Part shown: in pieces, positions 43,888 to 52,019 of the stretch | Position numbering within the stretch: position 1 is the stretch's first letter | How the letters are laid out: each line of letters opens with the position of its first letter | NCBI RefSeq assembly: GCF_044464525.1 | Contig: NZ_JBIQLE010000011.1 | Coordinates: 48,070-112,069 of the forward strand | Direction of reading: 5' to 3' | DNA length: 64,000 nucleotides | Source: Pusillimonas sp044464525 | Lineage (GTDB): Bacteria; Pseudomonadota; Gammaproteobacteria; Burkholderiales; Burkholderiaceae_B | Made by a program: the position numbers and the translations under genes | Notes under the pieces: model-generated | Seen by the model: the letters and a program-made list of their open reading frames with translations, nothing else | Told to the model about the DNA's origin: nothing | Databases searched by the model: none

Positions 43888-45069
43888 TTACAGCATTTCA
43901 ATCGCCATGGCCACGGCTTCCCCGCCGCCGATGCACAGCGACGCGACGCCCTTCTTGCCGCCTGTCTTGCGCAAACCCCCAACCAGGGTGGCCAGCAGGC
44001 GGGCGCCGGACGCTCCGATGGGGTGGCCCAGCGCGGTGGCTCCGCCATGGATGTTGACTTTGGCGTGCTCGAGCTTGAGGTCGTGCATGGCGGCCATGGT
44101 AACCACTGCGAACGCTTCGTTGATCTCATACAGATCGACATCGGAGGTGTTCCAGCCGGCTTTGTCGAGCAGCTTTTGCATGGCGCCGACGGGGGCGGTG
44201 GTAAACCACTCGGGCTCTTGCGAATGCTGCGACTGGGCGACGATGCGCGCCAGGGGTGTGACGCCAAGCTGCTTGGCGGTGGATTCACGCATCAGCACCA
44301 TGGCGGCCGCGCCGTCCGAGATGGAGGAAGCGTTGGCTGCCGTGACCGTGCCGTCTTTCTTGAAGGCCGGCTTGAGCGTGGGGATTTTTTCGGGCATTGC
44401 CTTGGTAGGCCCTTCGTCGGTGTCGATGACGGTGTCGCCCTTGCGGCCGGCCACGGTGACAGGTGCGATCTCCCATTTGAAGCTGCCGTCTTCGGTGGCG
44501 GCGCGTGCGCGGCGCAGGGATTCTAGCGCGAAGTCGTCTTGTTGCTCGCGGCTGAAGCTGTATTTGCCTGCGCAGCTTTCGGCGAATACACCCATGGCGG
44601 TGCCGCGCTGATACGCGTCTTCGAGGCCGTCGAGGGCCATGTGGTCGTAGACGGTGGAATGGCCGTAGCGATAGCCCTGGCGGCCGCGCAGCAGCAGGTA
44701 GGGCGCGTTGCTCATGCTTTCCTGGCCGCCGGCCACGATGACGTCGGCGCTTTCGGCCTTGAGCAGGTCGTGCGCGAACATGGCGGCCTTCAGGCCCGAG
44801 CCGCACACTTTATGGATTGTGGTGCAGCCGACGGCCTGGGGAAGGCCGGCGCCCAAGGCCGCTTGGCGCGCCGGAGCCTGGCCTTGGCCGGCTTGCAGCA
44901 CGTTGCCCATGATGACCTCGTTGACGGCATCGGCCGCGATGCCTGCGCGCTCGACGGCAGCCTTGATGGCGATGGCGCCCAATTGATGCGCGGCCAGACC
45001 GGACAAGCTGCCCATCATGCCGCCCATGGGTGTGCGGGCGATGGAAACGAGTACGATGGGATCCGACAT
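43888..45069 (-). CDS. Acetyl-CoA C-acetyltransferase (thiolase)
   Basis: 393 residues with the biosynthetic/degradative thiolase triad: Cys89 in HKVCGSGLKA, His349 in GHPIGASGAR and Cys379 in SLCIGGG. It interconverts two acetyl-CoA with acetoacetyl-CoA and may act in ketone-body or polyhydroxybutyrate metabolism, or in breakdown of acyl-CoAs from aromatics. It lies 19 nt downstream of aceK on the same strand and could be co-transcribed. phaB and phaC are not adjacent. Confidence 0.93.
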   Translation of the reverse strand: MSDPIVLVSIARTPMGGMMGSLSGLAAHQLGAIAIKAAVERAGIAADAVNEVIMGNVLQAGQGQAPARQAALGAGLPQAVGCTTIHKVCGSGLKAAMFAHDLLKAESADVIVAGGQESMSNAPYLLLRGRQGYRYGHSTVYDHMALDGLEDAYQRGTAMGVFAESCAGKYSFSREQQDDFALESLRRARAATEDGSFKWEIAPVTVAGRKGDTVIDTDEGPTKAMPEKIPTLKPAFKKDGTVTAANASSISDGAAAMVLMRESTAKQLGVTPLARIVAQSQHSQEPEWFTTAPVGAMQKLLDKAGWNTSDVDLYEINEAFAVVTMAAMHDLKLEHAKVNIHGGATALGHPIGASGARLLATLVGGLRKTGGKKGVASLCIGGGEAVAMAIEML

Positions 45070-45088
45070 GATTTTTGCTCCTGATGCG

Positions 45089-46960
45089 TTAAAGATTATG
45101 GCTTGATGATAACGACGTGGGTAATTGCGATGCGTCTGTGAAATTTCTTAGGCGGCGGGTGGCATCGTACGGGAAAATATCTTCGATGCGTCCCTGAATG
45201 ACCCTTTCGCGGCAGGCTTGCCACCAGTCTGCGTCCAGCAAACAGGCATGGTGCCTGAGAAATGCTTCGCGTACCCTTGGGTCGCCAAGTAAAAAGTAGG
45301 CGAACTCTTCGGGAAAGACGTCGTTGCGCCCGACCGGATACCAGGGCTCGGCGGCCATTTCGGCTTCTTCGTTAGGGGCCGGTGGTATACGGCGGAAACT
45401 CATTTCGGTCATGCGCTGAATTTCATCATAATCATAGAATACAACACGCCCGAGGCGGGTGACGCCGAAGTTCTTGTACAGCATGTCGCCCGGAAATATG
45501 TTGGCGGCCGCCAGCTCGCGTATGGCGTCGCCGTACTGCCGCACAGCGGCATCCAGGGCCTGGTCAGAGGCGCGACCAAGATAAATATTCAGCGGTGTCA
45601 TACGCCGTTCGATGTAGACATGCCTAAGTATGACGCTGTCGGGCGTTTCTTCGAGCAGGGACGGCACTTCGCGGCGCAGTTCCTTCAGCAACTGGGCCGA
45701 GAAGCGCTCGCGCGGCAGGGCCACTTGCGAGTATTCCCAGGTGTCGGCCATGCGCCCCACCCTATCGTGTTTCTTGACCAGCTGGTATTTGCGTTTGACC
45801 GTGGCGCTGTCCATCTCCGGCTTGTTAATGCGGTCGCGGATCAGCTTGAAGACATAGGGATAGGAAGGCAAGGTGAACACGGACATGACCAGCCCCTTTA
45901 TGCCCGGAGCCAGGTCAAAGGCATCGTGCGAATGGGCGAGGTGGTGTAGAAAATCTCGGTAAAACAAGGTCTTGCCTTGTTTTTGCAAGCCAATGGTGGT
46001 GTAGATTTCGGCTTTGGGTTTGCGAGGCAGCAAGCTGTTCAGAAAATGTACGTAAGCTGAAGGGGCCTCCATGTCGACCAGAAAGTAGGCCCGCGTGAAG
46101 CTGAACAGCGTGCTCAGGTCGTCGGCCGTGTACAGCAGGGCGTCCAATTCGATCTGACCGGAAGGCCGGCGCAGCAGGGCGATGGCAAAAGGGTGAATGG
46201 CGCCCTGGTTGATAAGGCGGCCCACGGCGTAGGCGCCCTTGTTGCGAAAGAATAGCGAGCTCAACACATGAATCTGGCAATCAGGCGCGATGCGGGAACC
46301 GCCTTCCCGCGCCAGGCCGGCCCGCAATTGGCCCACGGCCTTGCGCGCCAAGGCCCTGACATCGCGCGGCAGGTCGGAGAATGGCGCTGCCAGGCCGAAG
46401 TCGGCCATCACGCGGATCAGGCTTTCTTGCAGGCCTTCGCTGACGGGGTAGTACACGCGGTATGAGGGCAGGCGGCTATCGAGGTAGTCGGTGGCCACGG
46501 CCGGGCGCACGAACATGAAGTCGTTGTTGAAGTAGTCGCGATGCAGGATGCGGCTCGAGACCGAGTTGAAGAAGGTCTCGGCGCACTCGGGTTGGCGATG
46601 GCCGGCGAGCAGGCCGATATAGGCGGTTTTGGCGGACTGCCAGAACTCAAGCTGTGCTTCGGTAAGATCGATTTCGGCGCCCGAGCCCGCAGGGCTGGCA
46701 TCGCTGCCTTTCAAGGCGGTGTTGAGCGTGGCCGTGCATTCTCGCACCCGGGTGTCGTAGTATTCGATGCGCTCACGCGAGAGCTGCTGGATGGAGCGCC
46801 AGTCGCCCGACTCGAACAGCGACTTTGCCCGTTGCGCGCCGTAGCGAAACAATGCGTAGTGGCGATCGAAGCCGGACAATATGGTTTGCGCCACTTGGTG
46901 GGGAGACAAACGCTGGCGCGACACGGGTTCGATGTGCTGGTGGTCACCGGTACGAATCAT
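45089..46960 (-). CDS. aceK: Isocitrate dehydrogenase kinase/phosphatase
   Basis: 623 residues from ATG 46960 (GAGG 6 nt upstream; a longer frame to 47020 lacks support). AceK phosphorylates and dephosphorylates isocitrate dehydrogenase to split flux between the TCA cycle and glyoxylate shunt. Typical segments are LFRYGAQRAKSLFESGDW at the N-terminus, KGLVMSVFTLPSYPYVFKLIRD with the ATP-binding Lys, and NFGVTRLGRVVFYDYDEI with the catalytic Asp region. The aceA/aceB genes are not adjacent; glcB is 9 kb away. Confidence 0.95.
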   Translation of the reverse strand: MIRTGDHQHIEPVSRQRLSPHQVAQTILSGFDRHYALFRYGAQRAKSLFESGDWRSIQQLSRERIEYYDTRVRECTATLNTALKGSDASPAGSGAEIDLTEAQLEFWQSAKTAYIGLLAGHRQPECAETFFNSVSSRILHRDYFNNDFMFVRPAVATDYLDSRLPSYRVYYPVSEGLQESLIRVMADFGLAAPFSDLPRDVRALARKAVGQLRAGLAREGGSRIAPDCQIHVLSSLFFRNKGAYAVGRLINQGAIHPFAIALLRRPSGQIELDALLYTADDLSTLFSFTRAYFLVDMEAPSAYVHFLNSLLPRKPKAEIYTTIGLQKQGKTLFYRDFLHHLAHSHDAFDLAPGIKGLVMSVFTLPSYPYVFKLIRDRINKPEMDSATVKRKYQLVKKHDRVGRMADTWEYSQVALPRERFSAQLLKELRREVPSLLEETPDSVILRHVYIERRMTPLNIYLGRASDQALDAAVRQYGDAIRELAAANIFPGDMLYKNFGVTRLGRVVFYDYDEIQRMTEMSFRRIPPAPNEEAEMAAEPWYPVGRNDVFPEEFAYFLLGDPRVREAFLRHHACLLDADWWQACRERVIQGRIEDIFPYDATRRLRNFTDASQLPTSLSSSHNL

Positions 46961-46996
46961 GCCCAGCCTCGATATTTTGCATGGATCAGGTACTGT

Positions 46997-47010
46997 CCCC
47001 TTTAAAGGGG
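46997..47010. promoter_or_regulatory. Perfect 14-bp palindrome in the aceK/MBL divergent promoter
   Basis: CCCCTTTAAAGGGG is fully self-complementary and lies 37 nt upstream of the aceK start and 86 nt upstream of the metallo-hydrolase start. The position between divergent genes suggests an operator, but I cannot name the regulator. Confidence 0.4.
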
Positions 47011-47096
47011 TAATGAGCAAGGACCGTTTATAGTACGGTAACGGCGGCTGCCACGTAAACCATCAACAATTGCGGCCCAGAGTATGGAGAGATTTG

Positions 47097-48176
47097 ATGA
47101 ACCCTAATGAACAGAAGCTGACGTATCCCTGGGGTGATACTTTGCCTCAAGCCGGTCAGGCGGTGGCGATCGGAGACGGTGTGCGTTGGATTCGCATGCC
47201 CCTGCCCTTTGCGCTCGACCACATCAATCTTTGGTTGCTGCGCGATGAAATCGACGGTAGGCAGGGTTGGACGGTGGTTGACTGTGGTGTGTCGCGCGAC
47301 GAGGTGAAGGTGCTGTGGGAAGAAATCTTCCAGAACGCGCTGGACGGGCTGCCGGTGCTGCGGGTGCTGGTGACTCATATGCACCCCGACCATCTTGGCC
47401 TGGCGGACTGGATCTGCAGCAAATGGGACGCGCCTTTGTGGATCAGCATGACCGAGTACATGACGGGTTCGCTTTGGTCGCGTCCGGCTGTGGGAGAGGT
47501 GGCGGCGGGTGGTATCAGTGGCCAAGCGGCCCTCGATCACTTTGTCCGGCATGGACTCACCGACCCGGACGCGAAAGAGCAGATTCGCCAGCGCGGCAAG
47601 TATTACCCTTCTCATGTGCCTTCTGTGCCGGCTCGCTTCCGACGCATCATGGACGGCGACCGCATAGCGATTGGCGGGCGTGATTGGCAAGTAATTGTGG
47701 GCTATGGGCATTCTCCGGAGCATGTGTCTTTGTATAGCGACACGCTGCAGATGCTGATCTCGGGCGACATGGTGTTGCCCCGTATTTCCACCAATATCAG
47801 TGTGTTCGACTTTGAGCCTGAGGCGAATCCGCTGCCCTTGTATTTGAAGTCGCTGCGGGGGTATGACGGGCTGCCGGAGGACACGGTGGTGCTGCCTTCA
47901 CACGGGCGTCCGTTCAAGGGCTTGCATGAGCGCATTGCGCAACAGCATGCGCATCACTCTGAGCGCCTGGCTGAGGTGCTGACGGCCTGCCGGGCGTCGG
48001 CGTGTTCGGCGGCGGATATTGTCCCCATCATGTTCAAGCGTTCACTTGACGCGCACCAACTGACCTTTGCCATGGGCGAGGCTTTGGCGCATTTGCATGC
48101 TTTGTATTACGAGGGGCAGCTAACGCGTGAAGTTGGCGCTGAAGGTGTGATTCGTTTCAGGGCTGTGGATCGCTGA
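47097..48176 (+). CDS. MBL-fold metallo-hydrolase
   Basis: 359 residues with the metallo-beta-lactamase zinc motif THMHPDHLG, a distal GHSPEH histidine, the SGDMVLP aspartate and a final LPSHGRPF histidine. The set is complete for a two-metal hydrolase of the glyoxalase II-like type. A C-terminal winged-helix-like extension follows (about 290-355). GGAGAG precedes ATG 47097. The substrate is unknown. It is divergent from aceK. Confidence 0.85.
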   Translation: MNPNEQKLTYPWGDTLPQAGQAVAIGDGVRWIRMPLPFALDHINLWLLRDEIDGRQGWTVVDCGVSRDEVKVLWEEIFQNALDGLPVLRVLVTHMHPDHLGLADWICSKWDAPLWISMTEYMTGSLWSRPAVGEVAAGGISGQAALDHFVRHGLTDPDAKEQIRQRGKYYPSHVPSVPARFRRIMDGDRIAIGGRDWQVIVGYGHSPEHVSLYSDTLQMLISGDMVLPRISTNISVFDFEPEANPLPLYLKSLRGYDGLPEDTVVLPSHGRPFKGLHERIAQQHAHHSERLAEVLTACRASACSAADIVPIMFKRSLDAHQLTFAMGEALAHLHALYYEGQLTREVGAEGVIRFRAVDR

Positions 48177-48222
48177 TTTCTCTGACCCACAGTTTGGGGC
48201 TCTGGTCTTCGGCCGTGAGATT

Positions 48223-48576
48223 TTCGTTTTTAAGATGGCGCTGTGTTTGTGTTCTTAAGGCGGCGCGGGGGCGCACGAGTCTTTCAGGCGCCGGTCGCTG
48301 CGGCCCGGCTTTGCCGGGCTTCCCTCGCCCCTTATCAATTCGGGGCGCTCGCAGAACTCGCGGCGTCGGACCAGTGGTCCGACAAGCGCGCCGCTCGAAC
48401 ATGCTGCGAGCTTGCCTCCCCGAATTGACAAGATGCTCGGCTTGCTCCGACGTCGCCTGAAAGACTCGTGCGCCCCCGCGCCTTAACGCGTCTTGTGGTG
48501 GAGTGCAATGTGCTTTCGTCCTCCAGCCCTTCAATTTCGGATTCGCGAGCCACCCCCATGCCGTCTTAAGAACGAA
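48223..48576. repeat. Large nested palindromic element B
   Basis: 354 bp between the convergent metallo-hydrolase and lysE genes. Outermost arms 48223-48239 / 48560-48576 match at 15 of 17. The main arms 48255-48290 / 48454-48486 match apart from a 3-nt insertion. The inner arms TCAATTCGGGG (48335-48345) / CCCCGAATTGA (48418-48428) are perfect. The centre is GTCGGACCA-G-TGGTCCGAC (48365-48383). A small hairpin GCCCGGC-TTT-GCCGGGC (48303-48319) sits between the left main and inner arms, just as in element A. Confidence 0.85.
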
Positions 48577-48661
48577 GAGTCGGAACCGAATGGAAGAATC
48601 TACGAATGGGGGCAGAGCCACAAGAAATATACGCTAGGAGCTCTTAGCAGCGTCAAAAAGA

Positions 48662-49294
48662 TCATCGCTGCGAAAAAATTAGGCGAAGCGCTAGGCCGAT
48701 GAATACGATGCCGGCTACCCGGTTGAGCCAGCGTTGGGCGTGCGCGGATTTTTGCAGCATTTCACCGAAGGCGCCGGAGAAGACGGCGATGGCGCCGAAG
48801 ACCAGCAAGGTGGCCAGCATGAACAGAGCGCCCAGGCTGATGGTCTGCAACGCGACCGAACCGCGTGCGGGCGAGGTGAATTGCGGCAGAAAGGCCAGGA
48901 AGAACAGCGACACCTTGGGGTTTGTCAGGTTCATGATGATGCCTCGCCGGAACAGCGCGCCGTGGGGCAGGCGCGGGGCCTTCTTGCCGGTGTCGGTGGC
49001 GGCGACGGCGGGCGCGCGGAAGGCGCCCCAGGCCAGATACAGCAGGTAGGCGGCGCCGGCCAGCTTCAGCACCGTGAAGGCGGTTTCAGAGGTGGCGAAC
49101 ACCGCCGCCAGGCCCACCGCCACGGCCACCGTGTGGCCGATCAGGCCGGTGCACAGCCCCAATACCACCACCATGCCCGCGTCTTTGCCCCACATTGCCG
49201 CTTGCATCAAGACAAAGAGATTGTCCGGCCCCGGCGCCAAGGCCAGCAGGACGGCAATGCCGAAGAACGAGAGGGCGATCTGGTAGGTAAGCAT
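48662..49294 (-). CDS. LysE/RhtB family amino-acid exporter
   Basis: 210 residues with about six transmembrane helices and the family opening LALAPGPDNLFVLMQAAMWGKDAG. A GxxxGLIGHTVAVAVGLAAV helix and LTNPKVSLFFLAFLPQF (the family NPK motif) follow. It exports amino acids or derivatives from the cytoplasm; the substrate is not predictable. It is divergent from the cystathionine beta-lyase gene with only 57 nt between them. Confidence 0.92.
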   Translation of the reverse strand: MLTYQIALSFFGIAVLLALAPGPDNLFVLMQAAMWGKDAGMVVVLGLCTGLIGHTVAVAVGLAAVFATSETAFTVLKLAGAAYLLYLAWGAFRAPAVAATDTGKKAPRLPHGALFRRGIIMNLTNPKVSLFFLAFLPQFTSPARGSVALQTISLGALFMLATLLVFGAIAVFSGAFGEMLQKSAHAQRWLNRVAGIVFIGLALRLIFSQR

Positions 49295-49351
49295 GGGACG
49301 GGGAAATTATGTGGTAGTTTTAGGCGAACAGAACACTTACCTTGGACGACC

Positions 49352-50548
49352 ATGGCCAGCAATTCGTCGCATATCGACACCCTGTTGTTGCACTCGGGCA
49401 TTGCCGAGTTTAATCCCAAAACCCAGTCAGCCCCTGTGGCGCTGCCGGCCATGCGGACCAGCACCGTGCGCTTCGCCAACATGGACGCGCATGATCGTGC
49501 AGTTGCCGAAAAGGCGCGCGGCGAACGTGCGGCCACCTATGGCCGCGCGGGCATGGACACCCATGCCGCGCTGGAGCAGGTGTTTTGCGAGCTGGAAGGC
49601 GCACACAGAGCCTTCCTGGCGCCTTCGGGCCTGTCCGCCATCACGCTTGCCTTCCTGGCCCTGTTGAACGCCGGCGACCACGTGTTGGTGGCCGATTGCG
49701 TGTATGGCCCGGTCCGATACCTGGACAAGATTGTCATGGGGCGCATGGGCATTGAAGTTGAGTACTGCCGCGCCACACCCGAGGCCCTAGAGGCGCGCGT
49801 ACGGCCCAATACCCGGATGCTGTATATCGAGTCACCCGGCTCGCTGCTGTTTGAGATGCTGGATATCCCCGCCCTAGCCCAATTCGCCCGCCGGCACGAC
49901 CTGGTACTGGTGGACGACAATACATGGGGAGCCGGCTATGTGTACAAGCCTCTTGAGCTTGGCGTGGACGTGTCCGTCGTGGCGGGTACCAAATATATCG
50001 GCGGGCATTCCGACCTGATGCTCGGCGCCGTAATGGCCAAAGACCCTGACCTTGCCCGTCGCATCAACGAAACCCATTACGCCATGGGTTACTCCATCAG
50101 CGCCGACGATGCGTGGCTTGCCTTGCGAGGGGTGCGCACGTTGCCCTTGCGCATGCGCCAGCACGCCGCCAATGCGATTGAGGTGTGTAATTACCTGGCG
50201 GGGCGCCCCGAAACACTACGCATATTTCATCCTGCCTTCCCGAGTGATCCCGGCCATGCCCTTTGGCAGCGTGATTGCGTGGGTTCCAACGGCATGCTGG
50301 CTGTCGAGCTCGCCCTGAACCAAGCCCAGGCCCGCCGCTTCGTCGACAGTCTGAGCTTGTTCAGCATCGGATATTCGTGGGGCGGGTTCGAAAGCCTGAC
50401 CCAACTGGTCGAGCCCTCGGCGTTGAAGGTGCATGGTTATTGGCAAGATAGCGGCGCCGACCGCAGCGTCGTGCGCCTGCACATCGGCCTGGAAGACACT
50501 CGCGACTTGATCGCTGATCTGGAACAGGCGCTTCAGGCTGCTCGTTAA
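49352..50548 (+). CDS. metC: Cystathionine beta-lyase
   Basis: 398 residues of a Cys/Met-metabolism PLP enzyme. The PLP lysine is in VVAGTKYIGGHSDLM; VADCVYGPVRYLDK and YIESPGSLLFEMLDIPAL are typical of MetC. It cleaves cystathionine to homocysteine, pyruvate and ammonia. The frame extends upstream opposite lysE, but family similarity starts at MASNSSHIDTLLLHSG, so ATG 49352 is chosen; the ribosome binding site is weak. Confidence 0.92.
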   Translation: MASNSSHIDTLLLHSGIAEFNPKTQSAPVALPAMRTSTVRFANMDAHDRAVAEKARGERAATYGRAGMDTHAALEQVFCELEGAHRAFLAPSGLSAITLAFLALLNAGDHVLVADCVYGPVRYLDKIVMGRMGIEVEYCRATPEALEARVRPNTRMLYIESPGSLLFEMLDIPALAQFARRHDLVLVDDNTWGAGYVYKPLELGVDVSVVAGTKYIGGHSDLMLGAVMAKDPDLARRINETHYAMGYSISADDAWLALRGVRTLPLRMRQHAANAIEVCNYLAGRPETLRIFHPAFPSDPGHALWQRDCVGSNGMLAVELALNQAQARRFVDSLSLFSIGYSWGGFESLTQLVEPSALKVHGYWQDSGADRSVVRLHIGLEDTRDLIADLEQALQAAR

Positions 50549-50656
50549 CATTTCATGCCTCGCCCCGCACCCGCACTTAAAAACCCAATGTGCCGTAGGT
50601 AAGAACCCAACGCGCGACGCAAGATCAACTTTCTCAAGACCGTCGGCAAAGCCTGT

Positions 50657-51274
50657 TTATTTCTTAAGGCTTTCCAGCAATCGCTGGGCTTCGTCAATTG
50701 TGCCTTGATAGCTTCCGGTCATCGACGGCGAAGTAACGAACTTGCCCCCGATCGCCAAGCTGGGCGTACCCTGAATACCGTAGGTGTCAGCCAATTCGTT
50801 CGCGCGGGCGATTTTGGTTTGAACTCCGAAGGACTTGAACACCGACTCGAACTTGGCTTTATCCACGCCCTGGTCGGCCACCCAGTCGATGATGGCGTCT
50901 TGGGTGAAGATACGCTTGTTCTCTTGATGGATTGCCTTGAAAACAGCCGGATGCAGGTCTAGACGCCCGAGGCTTTCCAGCGAGTAATACAGCTTCTGCA
51001 GATCGGCCATGCTGGCGTTGAAAGCGACTGGCACATGCTTGACTACCGTGTCTTCCGGCAGCGTTTTAGACCACTTTTCGACCAGGGGCTCCATCGTCGC
51101 GCAATGCGGGCAGCTATAGGCGAAAAACTCCAGCACCTCTGTTTTTCCGGCCGTGTCCGACGGCTGCGCCGGATCAACGACGGTGTGGGTTTGCGCTACC
51201 GCAGCAGGCGCAATAAAAGCTGTACCAAGAGCGATGGCTGCCAATGCGTGAGAAAAAATGGATTTGAGCGACAT
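50657..51274 (-). CDS. dsbA: Thiol:disulfide interchange protein DsbA
   Basis: 205 residues from ATG 51274, with a Sec signal peptide (cleavage near AVAQ), then a thioredoxin fold with CPHC in FFAYSCPHCATMEP and the cis-Pro loop GTPSLAIGG. It introduces disulfides into periplasmic proteins. It is the third gene of argS-SPOR-dsbA, 65 nt after the SPOR gene. An in-frame start upstream (51343) would overlap the SPOR stop but would spoil the signal peptide. Confidence 0.94.
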   Translation of the reverse strand: MSLKSIFSHALAAIALGTAFIAPAAVAQTHTVVDPAQPSDTAGKTEVLEFFAYSCPHCATMEPLVEKWSKTLPEDTVVKHVPVAFNASMADLQKLYYSLESLGRLDLHPAVFKAIHQENKRIFTQDAIIDWVADQGVDKAKFESVFKSFGVQTKIARANELADTYGIQGTPSLAIGGKFVTSPSMTGSYQGTIDEAQRLLESLKK

Positions 51275-51339
51275 TTGAATATCCTGAACGATGTTGAGCA
51301 TTAAGACCGGGAAACAGCAGGCAAGTTCAAGCCGGGGGG

Positions 51340-52011
51340 TCAAGGCGCCTTTACGACGTTTGATTCGATTTTGGCTTCGCTCAGGCGCACGCGCGAGCGG
51401 TTCATCTCGTCGATGCCCTTGAAAGGACCCACACGCACACGATGCATGGCGGAGCCCCCGACCTGCGCCTCTTGCACCTGCGCGGGAAGGCCCATCAGCA
51501 GGATCTGCGCCTTGACCGCCTCGGCGTCGTTGCTTGAACGGAAGGCCCCAGCCTGCAGAAAGTAGGTGGTTTGGGTGGTGGCCGCGATGTCGGCTGCCGA
51601 CGGCCTGCGCTGGCTTTCGGCCTGCGCGGGCGGTGGCGGTTTGTCGGGCGTACCGGGTTCGGCCGTGTCGAGCGTTTCAAGCAATGCGCCCAGCGCGTCT
51701 TGATCTGCTCCTCGCGCTTGGCCGGGAAGCGGCGCGGGCGGCGTTATGGTGGGCCCGTTGGCTGCGCTTCCCGCACCGCCGCCCTGGCCATAAAGCCCCA
51801 GATTCGGATCGGGCGCGTCACTTACGTTGGGAGGCAGAAGCACGTTTGCCGGGTCGCGGCTGGCCTTGTCGACGAAGGGCATGGGTACCTGGGTGACGAA
51901 ATACGCCACCGCCGCGGCGGCGCCCAGGCCTATGATCAGGCCCGCCAACAGGCCGAACAGCGTGCTGCCGCCGGTTTTCTTCGAGCTGGATGATTTGCGA
52001 CGTTGTGCCAT
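51340..52011 (-). CDS. SPOR-domain protein (FtsN-like)
   Basis: 223 residues: a short basic cytoplasmic N-terminus (AQRRKSSSSKK), one transmembrane helix (about 17-40), a Pro/Ala-rich linker, and a C-terminal SPOR domain (about 145-220; YFLQAGAFRSSNDAEAVKAQILLMG, HRVRVGPF). SPOR domains bind denuded peptidoglycan at the septum, so a cell-division role is likely. It starts 8 nt after the argS stop. Confidence 0.9.
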   Translation of the reverse strand: MAQRRKSSSSKKTGGSTLFGLLAGLIIGLGAAAAVAYFVTQVPMPFVDKASRDPANVLLPPNVSDAPDPNLGLYGQGGGAGSAANGPTITPPAPLPGQARGADQDALGALLETLDTAEPGTPDKPPPPAQAESQRRPSAADIAATTQTTYFLQAGAFRSSNDAEAVKAQILLMGLPAQVQEAQVGGSAMHRVRVGPFKGIDEMNRSRVRLSEAKIESNVVKAP

Positions 52012-52019
52012 TTCAGCGT

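Noticed and set aside
43670..44611. Rightward frame starting in the smg/thiolase spacer and crossing the thiolase gene
   Set aside because: Most of it is antisense to a complete thiolase, and the spacer part matches nothing known.
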